A stretch of DNA of 64,000 nucleotides. Source: Tanytarsus gracilentus. Taxonomy: Eukaryota; Arthropoda; Insecta; Diptera; Chironomidae. Made by a program: the position numbers and the translations under genes. Location: positions 4,064,001-4,128,000 of the forward strand of contig JAXRKN010000044.1 of the NCBI GenBank assembly GCA_038502055.1. The letters run 5' to 3'. Position 1 is the first letter of the stretch. Each line of letters starts with the position of its first letter. Shown here piece after piece: positions 1 to 12,200 of the stretch. The notes under the pieces are model-generated. The model was given only the letters and a program-made list of their open reading frames with translations. It ran no database searches and was not told the DNA's origin.

Positions 1-1300
1 GTTTATTTTCTTCATAGCTTCCGAACCAACTGTCGCAGTACTGGAAATTAAAAACGATTAATTTTAATTGATGAATTTAATTTCGTTTTTTACTAATTAC
101 CTTGCATTTTCTCACATCCTCGGTTCTAAAGTCCTTTGCAGGTCTTCGTCTTCTTCGATTAAGGCAAGCGTGCTTCATAATTCCAGTTCGAGTGGTAAAT
201 CTTTCACCGCAAGTCTAAAATTAATTAATTTAAATTCAGTTGATATAAAATGCTTAATCATTTACCTCGCACACGAAACGATACAATTTAGAGTGAAGGA
301 GCAGGTGCTGTTTTAGTGACATGTTTGTCTTTAGAATTCTTCCACACAAATCGCATTCGTATCGACCTGTTTTTCTCGGATATTTCTTCTTTGGCTTCTT
401 CTCACCAATAGATACAATAAATCCAGTCTCCTCATCTAAATGTTCATCATTTTCTTCTGCAAATTGTGCCGGTTTAAATTTTGGAGAGGGTGGAGGGACA
501 TATTCTTCACCGCCATGTAACTTTGCGATGTGCGTCTTGAGATTTCGAGGGTTAATAAAAGCCTTTGAACAGTATTGGCAGTCGAGAGTCTCATGCAGGT
601 GATTACTGAATGTCTTTTTGCTCAACTCCTTATTGCAGATGCGACAAATAAAATTACGCGGATCACATTGGAGGTAAGTGCATTCGTGTGAATTACGTTG
701 TTCCTTGTTTTTAAAGATTGTTTCACAGTACTTGCAAGCAGCTTTCCCAGTAAGTTGGTGAGTTTTGTGATGTTGCTTCTTCGATTTTGAATCATTTTGA
801 TCAAATAATTCCTCGACGGTGTAGGTCTCAATATCTTCCTCGTTCAGCATGTTAAAATCGTCCATTGATTGCATCGAGTGATCTAGAACCTCGTGTTCCG
901 CAATTGTTGTGTATGGATGATCTTTAAGGACAACATCTTCATCTTCCTTCACTTCCAATTGAGTTTCTTCGGCTTCGTTGAAAGCAAGCTGGAACTTTTC
1001 AGAACTTTCATCTTTTAAAATTAACTCATCATCGTCCAATTGCTGCAAATATTCTTCATCTAAATACTCCTCGATAACCATTTCTTCCGATTGAACATGT
1101 TTATGTCTAAAAATGTTGAGAATAAATTAGTAAAATAATTACATTTTCATTTAGTCAACAAACTTGATTGGAAGATTTATTTTTCTTGCGGAATTTCTCA
1201 ATATCTTGTCGACTTGGGCCGTTTCTCCTTTACTCTCGACAATGAAGATATTTCCGCTTTGATTTTCTACAATTAAAACTTCTGGAATTGCTTTTGGCAT
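1..1300 (-). CDS. C2H2 zinc-finger protein, 3' part cut by window edge
   Basis: Probable nuclear DNA-binding protein; I do not recognise the orthologue. Four coding exons on the minus strand can be joined in phase: 1300..1164, 1106..266, 214..101 and 40..1, with introns of 57, 51 and 60 bp. The start is the ATG at 1300 (MPKAIPEVLIVENQSG), so an ATG at 1081 would be internal. The N-terminal half is acidic. It is followed by C2H2-type fingers: one with CKYC and a degenerate second half, one beginning FICRIC, one beginning DCQYC with a complete H-x4-H, one beginning YECDLC, one completed only by splicing (CETCGERF...MKHAC), and the start of another (CKYCDSWF) at the edge. The C-terminus is outside the window. 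It is head-to-head with the Iwr1 gene, 169 bp between start codons, so a shared promoter is likely. Confidence 0.85.
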
Positions 1301-1469
1301 GACTTTTTTAAAAAGATTTTAATTAAAATTCGAAAATGTTGAAAAACTGAAAATATTTTGTTTACAACTTTTTTGTCGGACTGTCACGAAAGATTTTGTT
1401 TATTTTTTTCGTTTACAAAAATATTTGTTGCAAAAATAAATTTTAATTTCAGTTGAAAGGATAAACAAA

Positions 1470-2506
1470 ATGTCGACAATTATACGCGTAAAGAGAAGCT
1501 TAAATGAAGATCCACTAGATGATGATAAAATCGTGCTCAACTGTAAACGTCCAAAAATTGATGAAACTTCAACAATTTTAAAATTTGCCGGAACCGTAGA
1601 TAAAGTTTGTTAAAATGAGATTAATATTGTGCAATAGTTAATTAACTAATTCGATTTAGACCACAAACATCCAAGATCATTTGACAAAATTAACCAAAGA
1701 TGAAGCGAAGGGAATAGTTACACGCAAAAATTTAACTGACAATACTCTGAAGAAGCGCTTAGATCAGAATCAAGAGCAGAGAAACAAGAATCGCTTTAAA
1801 ATTGTTAGTCTATCAAGACCACAAGATCAGGAAGACGATGCAAGTTCGGAGTTAACAATCCTCGATGTTGAGAAGCATATTATAGTAAATCAGCTTAAAC
1901 CTGGAACTTCCAAGGGTGAAAAAAATGTTGTTTCATCATACAGTGACATAAGCGATGACGCATTCGTTTATGATCTCTACATTTCTGAATCGCCGAATGA
2001 AATCCTTACCACAGATAATTTTGATATCAATGAGTTGAGGTAAGAGTAATTATTAAATTCATGTGGTGCTGTTAAAAAAATTTATATCTTTTAGTATTCT
2101 CGATTACAACGACTATTTGTACTCATGCCCACGTTTAATAAACGACAAGGATGACGATGATTCCATGAGTGATAATGACAGCGATGAAAATGAAGAAGCT
2201 AACTGGAGAAACGACTATCCTGATGAAGAAGAATTGTCTGAAAATGGAAGCATAGGCGAAAGACAGATGCGGCGTGCAATTGAAAGTTTTGACATAGAAG
2301 ATGAGCTTTCAAGCGACGGAGAGGATGGCGAAAATGGATTTGTATATTCAATAGATTCGGATGGCATAAATTTCGAGGATGATGTGGATTATTGCAATGT
2401 TAATCGATATGGTGAAGCCTACGCACGCTATAGAAGACGCAATCTCAAGGAATTGAAAAATGAGAGTGAAAATGAGAGCGACGATGATTCATTTCATTCA
2501 GATTAA
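1470..2506 (+). CDS. Iwr1 / SLC7A6OS-like RNA polymerase II nuclear import factor
   Basis: Family members bind assembled RNA polymerase II and supply a nuclear localisation signal for its import. Three exons join in phase: 1470..1604, 1660..2039 and 2095..2506, giving 308 residues. The N-terminus (MSTIIRVKRSL) is a basic start typical of the family. The C-terminal half holds the family core: YDLYISES, an acidic run, then NWRNDYPDEEE and a strongly acidic Ser/Asp/Glu tail ending SFHSD. A poly(A) signal lies at 2538-2543. Introns are 55 bp. The assignment rests on the NWRNDYPDE block and the overall layout. Confidence 0.85.
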
Positions 2507-3244
2507 ATAAATTTCACTGCAAATAAGAGAACACGACAATAAAATAAACTTTTTTTTTCTTAATGTAAGATTCTTGCCTTTTTTATTTTAATTCATTTTA
2601 GGGAACATTTTTTTTCCAAAGGAACAAAAAATTATGCATGATTTTTTTTACAAATTCGTTTTGATACTTCACTTATTGTCAGTAATTTATCTTCTGATTA
2701 CTATAAATTTCTACAAATAGAATAATTTTTTTTTATCAGAATCGAGATTATTATTTTATTCGAGACAAAGAGAAATATATTTTCTGTAATTTTATAGTGA
2801 TTTGAAAGTTTTTATCTTGGCGGTGATTTGAAAAGCATTTTTTTTTGTTTAAAAATGAAACTTTGGTTAACTTTTATCTTGAACTCATCTCTCATATAAA
2901 GTTCAACTTTATCTGTCTAAATTGCACCGAAAAAAAAGGAGAAATAAAAATTTAGATAATAATTTTTTTCATGGAAGCATTCAACATCTAGCATAATGAT
3001 TTTATGTAATATAATTTTAATAACACAGAGCTTTATTTATCAATAAGTAATATTTTAAAGTGTTTGCTAAATGCAATATGTACGTGTTTATAATTTCCAC
3101 TTGTCCCAACATTCAACGTATACACCGTGTATTTAGTATGCATTGTGTGAACATCTAGTTTATCGTATACCATAATTTTTTCTTCATCTTTAGTCTTTGA
3201 ATAGATATAAAATTGTTTAAAGTTGAGTAGCCCGGAATTTTTTT
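2507..3244. other. Convergent 3' region between Iwr1-like gene and ush
   Basis: A stretch of 738 bases with no ORF of interest. It holds the short Iwr1-like 3' UTR (AATAAA at 2538) and presumably the ush 3' UTR on the minus strand; TTTATT near 3032 would read as AATAAA on that strand. The DNA is T/A homopolymer-rich and I see no repeat or RNA gene. Confidence 0.5.
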
Positions 3245-6200
3245 TTACAAAACAGCCGTCTCTGCGACCATAGAAACATTAGAGTTTGGCGATGGTCCAT
3301 TCGATGCTGGACGCTCATTTTTTATGCCTTTACAATAGAATTTCTTATGAGCAGCGAGCGTGTTCTCGTAGGTGAAAACAATGTCGCAAGTACTGCAATA
3401 TTTTTGCTGAGTGTCCGACTGAGGCGAGGAATTAAAGCTGCGCGGTGATTTCTTTTGATGATCCATTTCCTCGGGAATTTCCTCCATTTTTACTTGAATT
3501 ATATTTTCAGGAATTAACAATGTTTCGTCTTCGTCGTCGTCTCTTGATAAAATTTCGTCATTTGGTTCTTTTTTGATCGAACTGTTAGTGAGAAAAATAT
3601 TTATTAGCATTTTTTTTGGCACATTTAAATTAAAAAAGTGAACTTTCAAAGTTTGGTGCAAAAAGCTCTCAAAATTAGGTACAAAAAAGCCCAAATTAAA
3701 AGCTCACCTTTGATTTTCACAAATTTCCTCATTAATGCTCACGGAATTTTCTTCCTCAACCGAGTTAACTTTCTCGCTATTTCTTGAAGCTGTTCTCTCG
3801 AGTGGAGGTGTTTTATTGATGACGACGATTGGAGCTATTGGAGGAATTTCAGAGTCTTCGAGGATGCACGATATGTAATTTTCCTCATTAAAATCACCCG
3901 ATTTTTTATCAATATGCATTCTAATGTGAGTCCTCATGCCTCTCAAGGTATTTCCCTTATAGCGGCAAATTGTACATCTGAAAGCTTTAATGCCGCCATG
4001 TGTTTCCATGTGCTTGCGAGCTTCAGCCGAACTTGAACTTGCTACGTCACAAATGGGACATTTATAAGCGCCACCAATATTTACGCAGTTCTGCGATGGA
4101 TCATGGAATGTTTTGCACTTTAAACATTTCTCTTTAGTCTGAACTGATGTCACGGCTGCCGTCTGATTTTCAGTTTCATTTCTTTTAAGACAATAATAAG
4201 CTTGATGAGCATTTAAATTGTCTCGTGAAGCGAATTTCACGCCGCAAGCAACACAAATGAGTTGTTGATAAGTTTGGGGAATTCCAATTGCAGTTGAATT
4301 TGTCACAGGTGGTGGACTAACTTTCGAGCCATTCTCACTGTCCTCGAGGTTACGAGCGGAACAATAATGTTTCTTATGGGCGACGTAATTTTCATATTTG
4401 CAGAACACAATATTACACTGCTTGCATTTAGACATGCCAGTTTTAACTAACACTTGCGGCGTAATTGGCGTGGGTGTTGTTGAAAGAGCTGTCGGCGACG
4501 TGAGTGCCTGTTGTGGCGAAACCGAAACTCGATGTGTTAAACTCGTGGTAGCTGCTTCGGCTGCACTTCTTAACGCGAGCTCCATACTTTGCTTAACCAA
4601 CGGTGAAATTACATTTAACGTGCTCAATGATGGATCTGACAAGCGCAATGCGATATCTGCAGGGAGTAATGGACGCATCAAGATCGGGTGGGATGATGTT
4701 GAATTTGGAGAAATCGACACGGTGCTACCGCGTGGGCTATTCGAGCGACGCTTCGGTGAGGGCGTCAATGGCGGACTGCCCGGCAATGAAGGTGCACAAA
4801 CAATTTGCTCGGGAGTCACCGAGTCACCGCTCATCGATAAATTCTCTTTTCCCTCCATCATGGTGTCAAATTCCATTCGAAATTGATCTGATATGGCCGA
4901 TGAGAGGGAGAGACTGCGTTCTCGTGCCGCATTCGGCGATATTCGCCTCACCGACAGATCTAAAGGTGTTGACGTTTCACGACTGCGAAAATAAATGATT
5001 AAACATTATTCTAAGAGTGTATCATGAATTTTGTTATTCGTTAGTTCAACAAGAAGCGAGAAATTTTTAAAGTATCCTTACTTTACTAATCCATCGCGCT
5101 TATTAATTGCCTTGAGAACTTCAGAAGAGGTTGTTGACGATGAAGAGGGTTTACTGACGCTCTTGGACTCAACTGTTGCTTGCGTTGCTGATATCGCTGC
5201 TCTGGAAGTCGCTTGTTGTGTCTGAGATTGAGATTGAGTGTTGAGATTAGATGGTGCTTGCGATAGTGTGTATGCAATGGGCTGAAGAGTTCCGTTTTGC
5301 AATATAAAGCATGCAGATTCAGAATTAACTCCTTGAGCGATTGACGACCTGTTTATTTATTTAATTTGATTAATTATTTTTTTAAATATAATAAATATTA
5401 AAACTTACAAAGGTCCTGGAATGATGCTGGCATTTCGAATGAGAGAATATGGAATTATGATGATTGGATTTGTGGGTAGAGCTAAGAACGGCTGAGATGG
5501 TGCCGGTGGAGTTTTGACTTCTTCCGAAGGAGGACTTTGAGATCCGGATTTTGGTGGTTTTGGTGTTACAGTGGTGCTTGGAACAACTGTCGGAACTACC
5601 GAAGATGATTGACTGAGAATAAAAAATTATTTAATTTTCTAAATTTAAACTAAAGTTTTAAAAATCTTACGATTGATGTCTTGAACTGCAGTAGTGCTGC
5701 TTATGTGCTCGATATGTTTTGGTGCTTGAGAAACGAATGTCACAATTGGTGCAGTATCGATCGACGGTGATGGGTTGTGTAGTGGGAGTTATGATTTGTG
5801 GAACAACAATTTGACTCGGCGTCTCATCGCCATTGGAAGTAGTGGAACTTGGAGCGGGTGACGTTTGATGCATTCGCATGTGACGATTTAGAGAAACTTT
5901 TTTGTCCGCACTATAAGAGCATTGTGTGCAAGCGTATTGTTTGCCCGTTTTCATTGCTTTCGCGGGAGGTTCAATTCCATTAACCTCGGAGGTTGAAGAG
6001 CTTTTTGCCGGACTGTCAGCAATTATTCTATGAGAACAATAGTACGTGGCGTGTGCCTCTAGTGTCGAGAGAGATGAAAATCGAATTCCACATGGCGTAC
6101 ACATAAAAACGTTCGGTCGCATTAGATCGAAATTCTTGGCCATCAAGTTGTTAACATTGTCCGCATTTTCGTTTGTCTTTGGCACAGCTAAATTATGTTG

Positions 6201-9200
6201 TTGCTCGTTCAGTGCAATTTTTGAGATATTCACACTGTCGAGAAGTGTTTCAGCGTCCTCACTTTGACTTATTAAATCGACTTCATCGTCATCGTCACCA
6301 TGCTTGTAGCTTTCTGATTTAATGCTAAGGATTTCTTTAGCGTCGGGTGCTAAAGCGGGATCTGAGGCTAGTGCAACATTCAGTCTTAGTGTGGGTAGGA
6401 TTTTTGCCATTGATACAGGTGACAAATCGCCGCTCTCTTCCAATGGTCTTTTTTCACCTGACTTTACAGAATGCGGTCGACTCTCGATATCAGAGTCATA
6501 ATTATTTTCCGAGTGACCCTTTGTCGACTCCCTCAACGGAGATTTATTTTCCAACCCCTCTTCCTCACTCTTGCATGAATTCTCATGCTTTGTGTTTTGA
6601 GAAGAAGCATTTTCGTCACCTTCAAGCTCTTCATCATCTCCTGGAAATATTTAAGAAAGAAATTGATGAAATTTTGTAACGAATTTTTTAAATTTTAAAC
6701 GGTTTTTTATAATAACTCCAAAAATTAACTTGATGACAAACGCGTCAAGTGTGATAAAAGATTCAAATGAGTGTATGCAGCACGAAGCTTTCGAGCGAAT
6801 TCCGTTGAAATTTTTATTGGTATTTTAAGAACGACAGAAACGAACAATATTATCAATTCCACATTGCACACTCTCGAGATGACCTTAAGACAAAATAACA
6901 AAAGTAAAAGATTTAAAAATATTTTTTTTCCGATAAGAGTTGTTGCATTCTTATGAAAGTAAAAAAAAGCAAATCGAAAAAGAACACAAGAAAAGTAATC
7001 GCGATTTATTGTACAGCATTGCTTCAACAATTTGAGGAATAAGTAAAAAAAGCCTACGAGAAGAGAGGAGAAAAAAAGTTCACAATCAAGATCAAAGAAG
7101 CAATAAAAATGGTTAAAACAAAAAACGAATTCTTAATGAATGTGCCGAGCGGAGAGGCGAGAAAAATTGATGATGACGAGTGATACAAAATGACTAAGAG
7201 ACGTATAGTCATTCTGAAAAAGTCGCTTTAACAAAAAACGGTTAAAGAGAGAATTGAATTATGAACAATGGACGTAATGGAAGCAATTTTGAGACACTGC
7301 ATAAAATTTTAATAAGTTTACGGCTTTTTTGGACGAATTCTTTTAAGCTTGCCAGTGCATGATGAATTTATCTGCCATGTTTTAAGCATGCATCGAGGAA
7401 AAGCGCGAAAACCTATTCGAAAAGCATTCAGCAAATATATTTTATTCAGAAATTGAATTTCGACATTTGTCGCTTTCCTTTTTCTACTCTCGCCAGCTAT
7501 ATTTTTGCGCTAAAGAAGAAACGTGTGAAATACGATGGAAGGAAAATCTTGATTTATGGCAGCGATTAGTGGCTAATGGATTTTTCTCCGAAATCCTCAA
7601 TTTATATTGCACATTTTTGCAGTGGAGGGATTTTGCATCGTATCGTCAATTGAAAGAAGAATTTCCATACGCTTCCAATAACTTTACGTGAATATAAAAA
7701 TCCCTCTTCGCTGACATGAGAGAAAGTCTCACTGATAAGGACCCGAGACCGGGAGAAGCAATTTACGAGTAGAGAAAATTCTTAATTTCATTGCTTGTTA
7801 ACGCTTTACGCTATGAGCCATCAGAAATCCTGAATTTTAGTGCATTTAAATCCTTTGAGGTTTTTAAATCATTTTTATCTTAAAAGTGAAATTCTGTGAT
7901 TTTAATAGAAAATAAATTGGTGAGATGAAATTGTGCAAAGGGATCTTTGATCGCATTTGCAACATTTTGAAACTCTTTACATAATTTTACGTCAATTTGA
8001 ATTTTCCGGGATTTTCGAAACAATTTTTAACTTTTTTCTTGAAATTTTATGAAACATGAAAAATAAAATTTTAAAATTTTTTCAGTTAAATTTATTTAAA
8101 GATTTGGAAATATTTTTTGAAAGTGGCACAAATCCAGAAAAAATTGAACTTTGAATTAAGTTCCAAATTTTTAAAAAATTACCACAAGACTGGCAGTCCT
8201 CTTTATTTTTTGTTTGCATTCATTCTTTTTATGATAATTTGCCATGTTTTCTGGGTGGCGAATAAAAGAAGCGTTAAAAATTTTAACAACATGTTTTTAG
8301 CCTCTTTTTTCTTGCTTTCGTCAATAAAATATGCCTTGACGGTGAATAAGAGAGAGCAAAGTAAAAGAAAACGGATGACAATCAATTAGCATTTCTATGT
8401 GCCGATCCGACCGCCAGAAGGTGACATCCACTGCTTATCAGCGGGATGTATCGATATGAAAAAAAGGCTATTGAAATGTCCATCATCAGAGTTTTCAACT
8501 AAAATTTTTTTACAGAGCACACTTTTTTTGATTGGTTTCAATAGGCAGTTGCGATATGTTGTTTAATATGCCCTTCAATTTAACTCTGGCAGTTAGGAGT
8601 CAACGACAATCTAGACAGCACATTTTTTTCCCGAACTCTCATGCAACACGAAATTTCTGAATGTGCAAATACGAAAATCCCTTGATTCAAGTCTCATTCC
8701 ATAGCTTTGGTTATTGTTCGTCCATTACATCCTCTTGCTGCTCTCCGTACGTACAATTTACGTATGTGAGTGTAGAGTAACATGTATAATTTATATCGAC
8801 GGCGATGAGGATGTATTTATATTGCTATATCCTTATCGTGCACCCGCAGCCACACTGGTTCTTATCTCGAAGCTCTCTCGTTCACAATATGCTCTATAAT
8901 GAATCGGGCACAAATGGTTTGCTTTTGATACTCGAATGTATTCTCACACTTTTTTATTATTATTAATATACGTGTTATACAATTGATCAAGCCCTAAAAT
9001 ATATATACAACTTGTGTGTGTGTGCGGATATCGACAGAAAGTGTTTTTGGTAAATTTAAGAAATTTTCGACTCGAACGGAAAATTCACTTGAACTCCTTG
9101 CTATATGCACCTTATGATGCTCAATATGTGCAATCTGCTTAAGTTAAAACAGACAGAGAACAAATGGAAATAAAGATCTGAACATGAGATAAGAGAGGGG

Positions 9201-12200
9201 AGAAACAAACGATTGCATGCAATGATTCAAACTGAAGAAAACAGTGGAAGAAATTGAGAATTGAAGCATCGGTTAACGAGAGAGTTTATATGAGAACATT
9301 TTGTAAATGCTTCGATAATTTGGGTCAGCATGAAATTTTTATTTATTAAATCTTTTAAAAAACTAATTATTTCAACTCTAGTGGCACATTTTTAAAAAAA
9401 TTTGAAGTAAAGTCAATTATTGAAAATAAATAAAATTAGGCAGTTCGATATTTTTCCAGATGAATTCATAGCGACTCGCGATTACTATCGACGATACACA
9501 AAACAATTCTTTATGACACAGCAAATGTGTGAGAAAGCATATAAAATATGATTATGGGGAGGAAAAAGCGAACGAGCGGGAAGGAGAAGAAAAGAATGGT
9601 CGAGTTGAGATAAGGAACTATGTGTGGTGTTCAAATTTTCAAATGCCATCTCCTCCTGCTCCTCTCCAAAGAGCTCTCTTTTTCCAATTTTTCTCTTTTC
9701 TTCGCTCTGCTTTTCCTTCGATCACTTTTGCTGGTATGTTCAAATACTCGCAAAACACATAAAAATATATTTTATTATAAAAGTCAACACATTCAAAAGG
9801 AGAGGATTGTTGGCAGAAAAAAAAGTGAGATTGTCATACATGTGATATCAGAAAGGCAGCAAAAGTGATGGAGATTTCAATATAAATTTACATAAAAATC
9901 CTTTTCGCTCGTTTGCAAGCATGAGGGCATCGAATATTGTTATTTTTCAGCATAAGAAAACTGTTATATATAGCGATAAATAGTGGTGGCACAAGGGAAG
10001 CAAAAAAAAGGAGAATAAGAGCGATAAAGAATATTGTTCAAGTTTTTCTCTCTCTTCCCACTTTGAATATCACAACAATGACTGCTATTTTGAGATAAAG
10101 AGTGATAAAAATTATTTTTTCTTTCAACATGCACTACGTACACATTTTATGAATGTTTTAGTCATGTATTCGCATTTTTTGTTTTATGGTACGTGTCTAA
10201 ATAAATTTTCTCGGCCGCAACTAATTTTATTGCATTCTAACAAGCTGACAATCTCACATTTTTAGAAAATTCACGATTAATTTTTGAATTTGTGCTAAAA
10301 GGGTTGAAAACTCACTTAATCGTCCACTAATTGATTCAAGCAAAAATTTCTTTTTAAACATGATGCAACACTAAGCTTTTTATAATACAAAAATATTTTT
10401 TGCCACGACCGCGTTCTACGATAGTTGTATCTCAACTGATAGGACAAAAAATTAAACTCGAAGTAATTTCCTCTGGAGTTTTTTTTAAAGTGCATATCGT
10501 TCATTGTTATCATAAAGTAAATACTGGAAAGAATTTTTTCGAAAAGAAAAAAAATAAACTAATTATCAACAAAACTTCATGAGCGTCGCCGTTAAATAGA
10601 ATCGAAAAAAGTTGTACACATTATCTTTAGGCGAAAGAAAAATATTGCAAGAGATTACAGTATCGATATTTGAAACGAGCATGATATGATAAGCTATCAG
10701 TTATGTGGTTGATATTAAAGTAGTAATTGACTTTTTCATGGAGCTGCTTTTATTATACCGAGTAATCGACATAATTGTTAGAGTGGCTCAACTTATTAGC
10801 GACTTTTCTACCCTTGCGGCACATTTTTTTAATTTTCTTGAATTTACAAAATCAATTTTCAAAATTTTTTAAACAATTTCAATTTAAATAAAATTTCCCT
10901 CTACGAAAATAAAAATTCACAAAACTTTTTGTATATTGCAAACTTTTCAGTGCATACATTTCGGAGCAATGGAACTATGGCATGATAAAAATCGTCAGCA
11001 AAAGAAGTGTTTCATAGAGTGGAAAGGAAATAAATTTATTGTGAAAGGCAAGCATCGAGCTTCGGAGAGATAGCGAGAGTATCACAACTAAGGAACATGA
11101 GAGGATTGAGGAGAAAAAGTATTTCTCATTTTGCATTTTGTGCAATGTACTGAGCTGATAAGAAATGTTTCGATTTTTTTTGTGTCAAAATGTTAGAAAA
11201 AAATTTATGCAGAAAAAAATAATTTTTAGAATTTGCAAGTTTAAAATTTTTTTAAAAATTTATAAAATTTTAAATTAAATTTATTTCGTTGCACATCTTC
11301 GATAACAAAGAATCTGATTGGTGCTTGAGAAGGAATTTAAGGCTGCAATGGTGTGATTTAAGATCCGCCTCTTTTGCACATACGAGTTTAAAACCAGTTT
11401 AAAAATGTAAATTGAGGTTCGAGAAAATTGTTTTGATTCGATTTTTCATGCTCAACATTATTATTTTTAAATAAAATTTTACTAGAAATTATTTTAACTG
11501 CATAAAAATATTTTTGTTTTATAATTTTTGAAACAATTGATTTTTTAAACTTTAAAATTATTTCGAAACAGATTTGGATTTTTTGCCCCCCAAAAATGTA
11601 ATTTTACAGCAAAGCACGAACTAAAATTTTCGTATAAAGTTGATAGTGATAAAAATGAAATATTCATTTTGATTTGAGCATTGTTTGCGAACGAACAATG
11701 CAACTTTAACTTTCATATCAGATATAAATGTTGGAAGTTATGTTGAGGGAAGAAAACAGTCGCTACAAGTATATTTTTATCGAATCTTGTAGAAGATGCG
11801 CTTCGAACGTCAATCATTACTGCAACAGAAAAAATTTGTTCTAAGATTTTTGAAATATGTTTTTAAAAATTCTTTTACTAGTTTTAAAAAGCGAACAAAT
11901 TTGAAAATTTCTGGATTTTTTTAATAGTTAATTTCCAGTTATTTTAAAAAAATTAAATTTAGTTTCTTGATTTTTTATTTTTTAAAAAATAGCAAAACTC
12001 TTGAAATTTTTCTATCAAAATAACCTTAAAACTAAATTAAGTTTCCAATTAATAAAAAACTTCCTGGAAATTTTTCACAAAAATATCTAAAAATTTCCAA
12101 CCTTTTAAATTAAATTTCCCTTTTTCCTAAAAGCTTTTTCAATTCCACCTCAGCTAATTAACAATAAAATTTATTGGTGTGGTAACAAATTTCTAACGTC

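Noticed and set aside
4398..4998. Plus-strand ORFs antisense to ush exon 5
   Set aside because: They overlap a conserved zinc-finger exon on the other strand and show no domain.
9529..9868. Overlapping ORFs whose translation (EEKNGRVEIRNYVWCSNFQM) is also found in the inverted copy at 36910-37194
   Set aside because: The shared peptide follows from near-identical DNA. Outside the core, insertions and deletions shift the frame and there are no shared start or stop codons, so conservation is at the DNA level.
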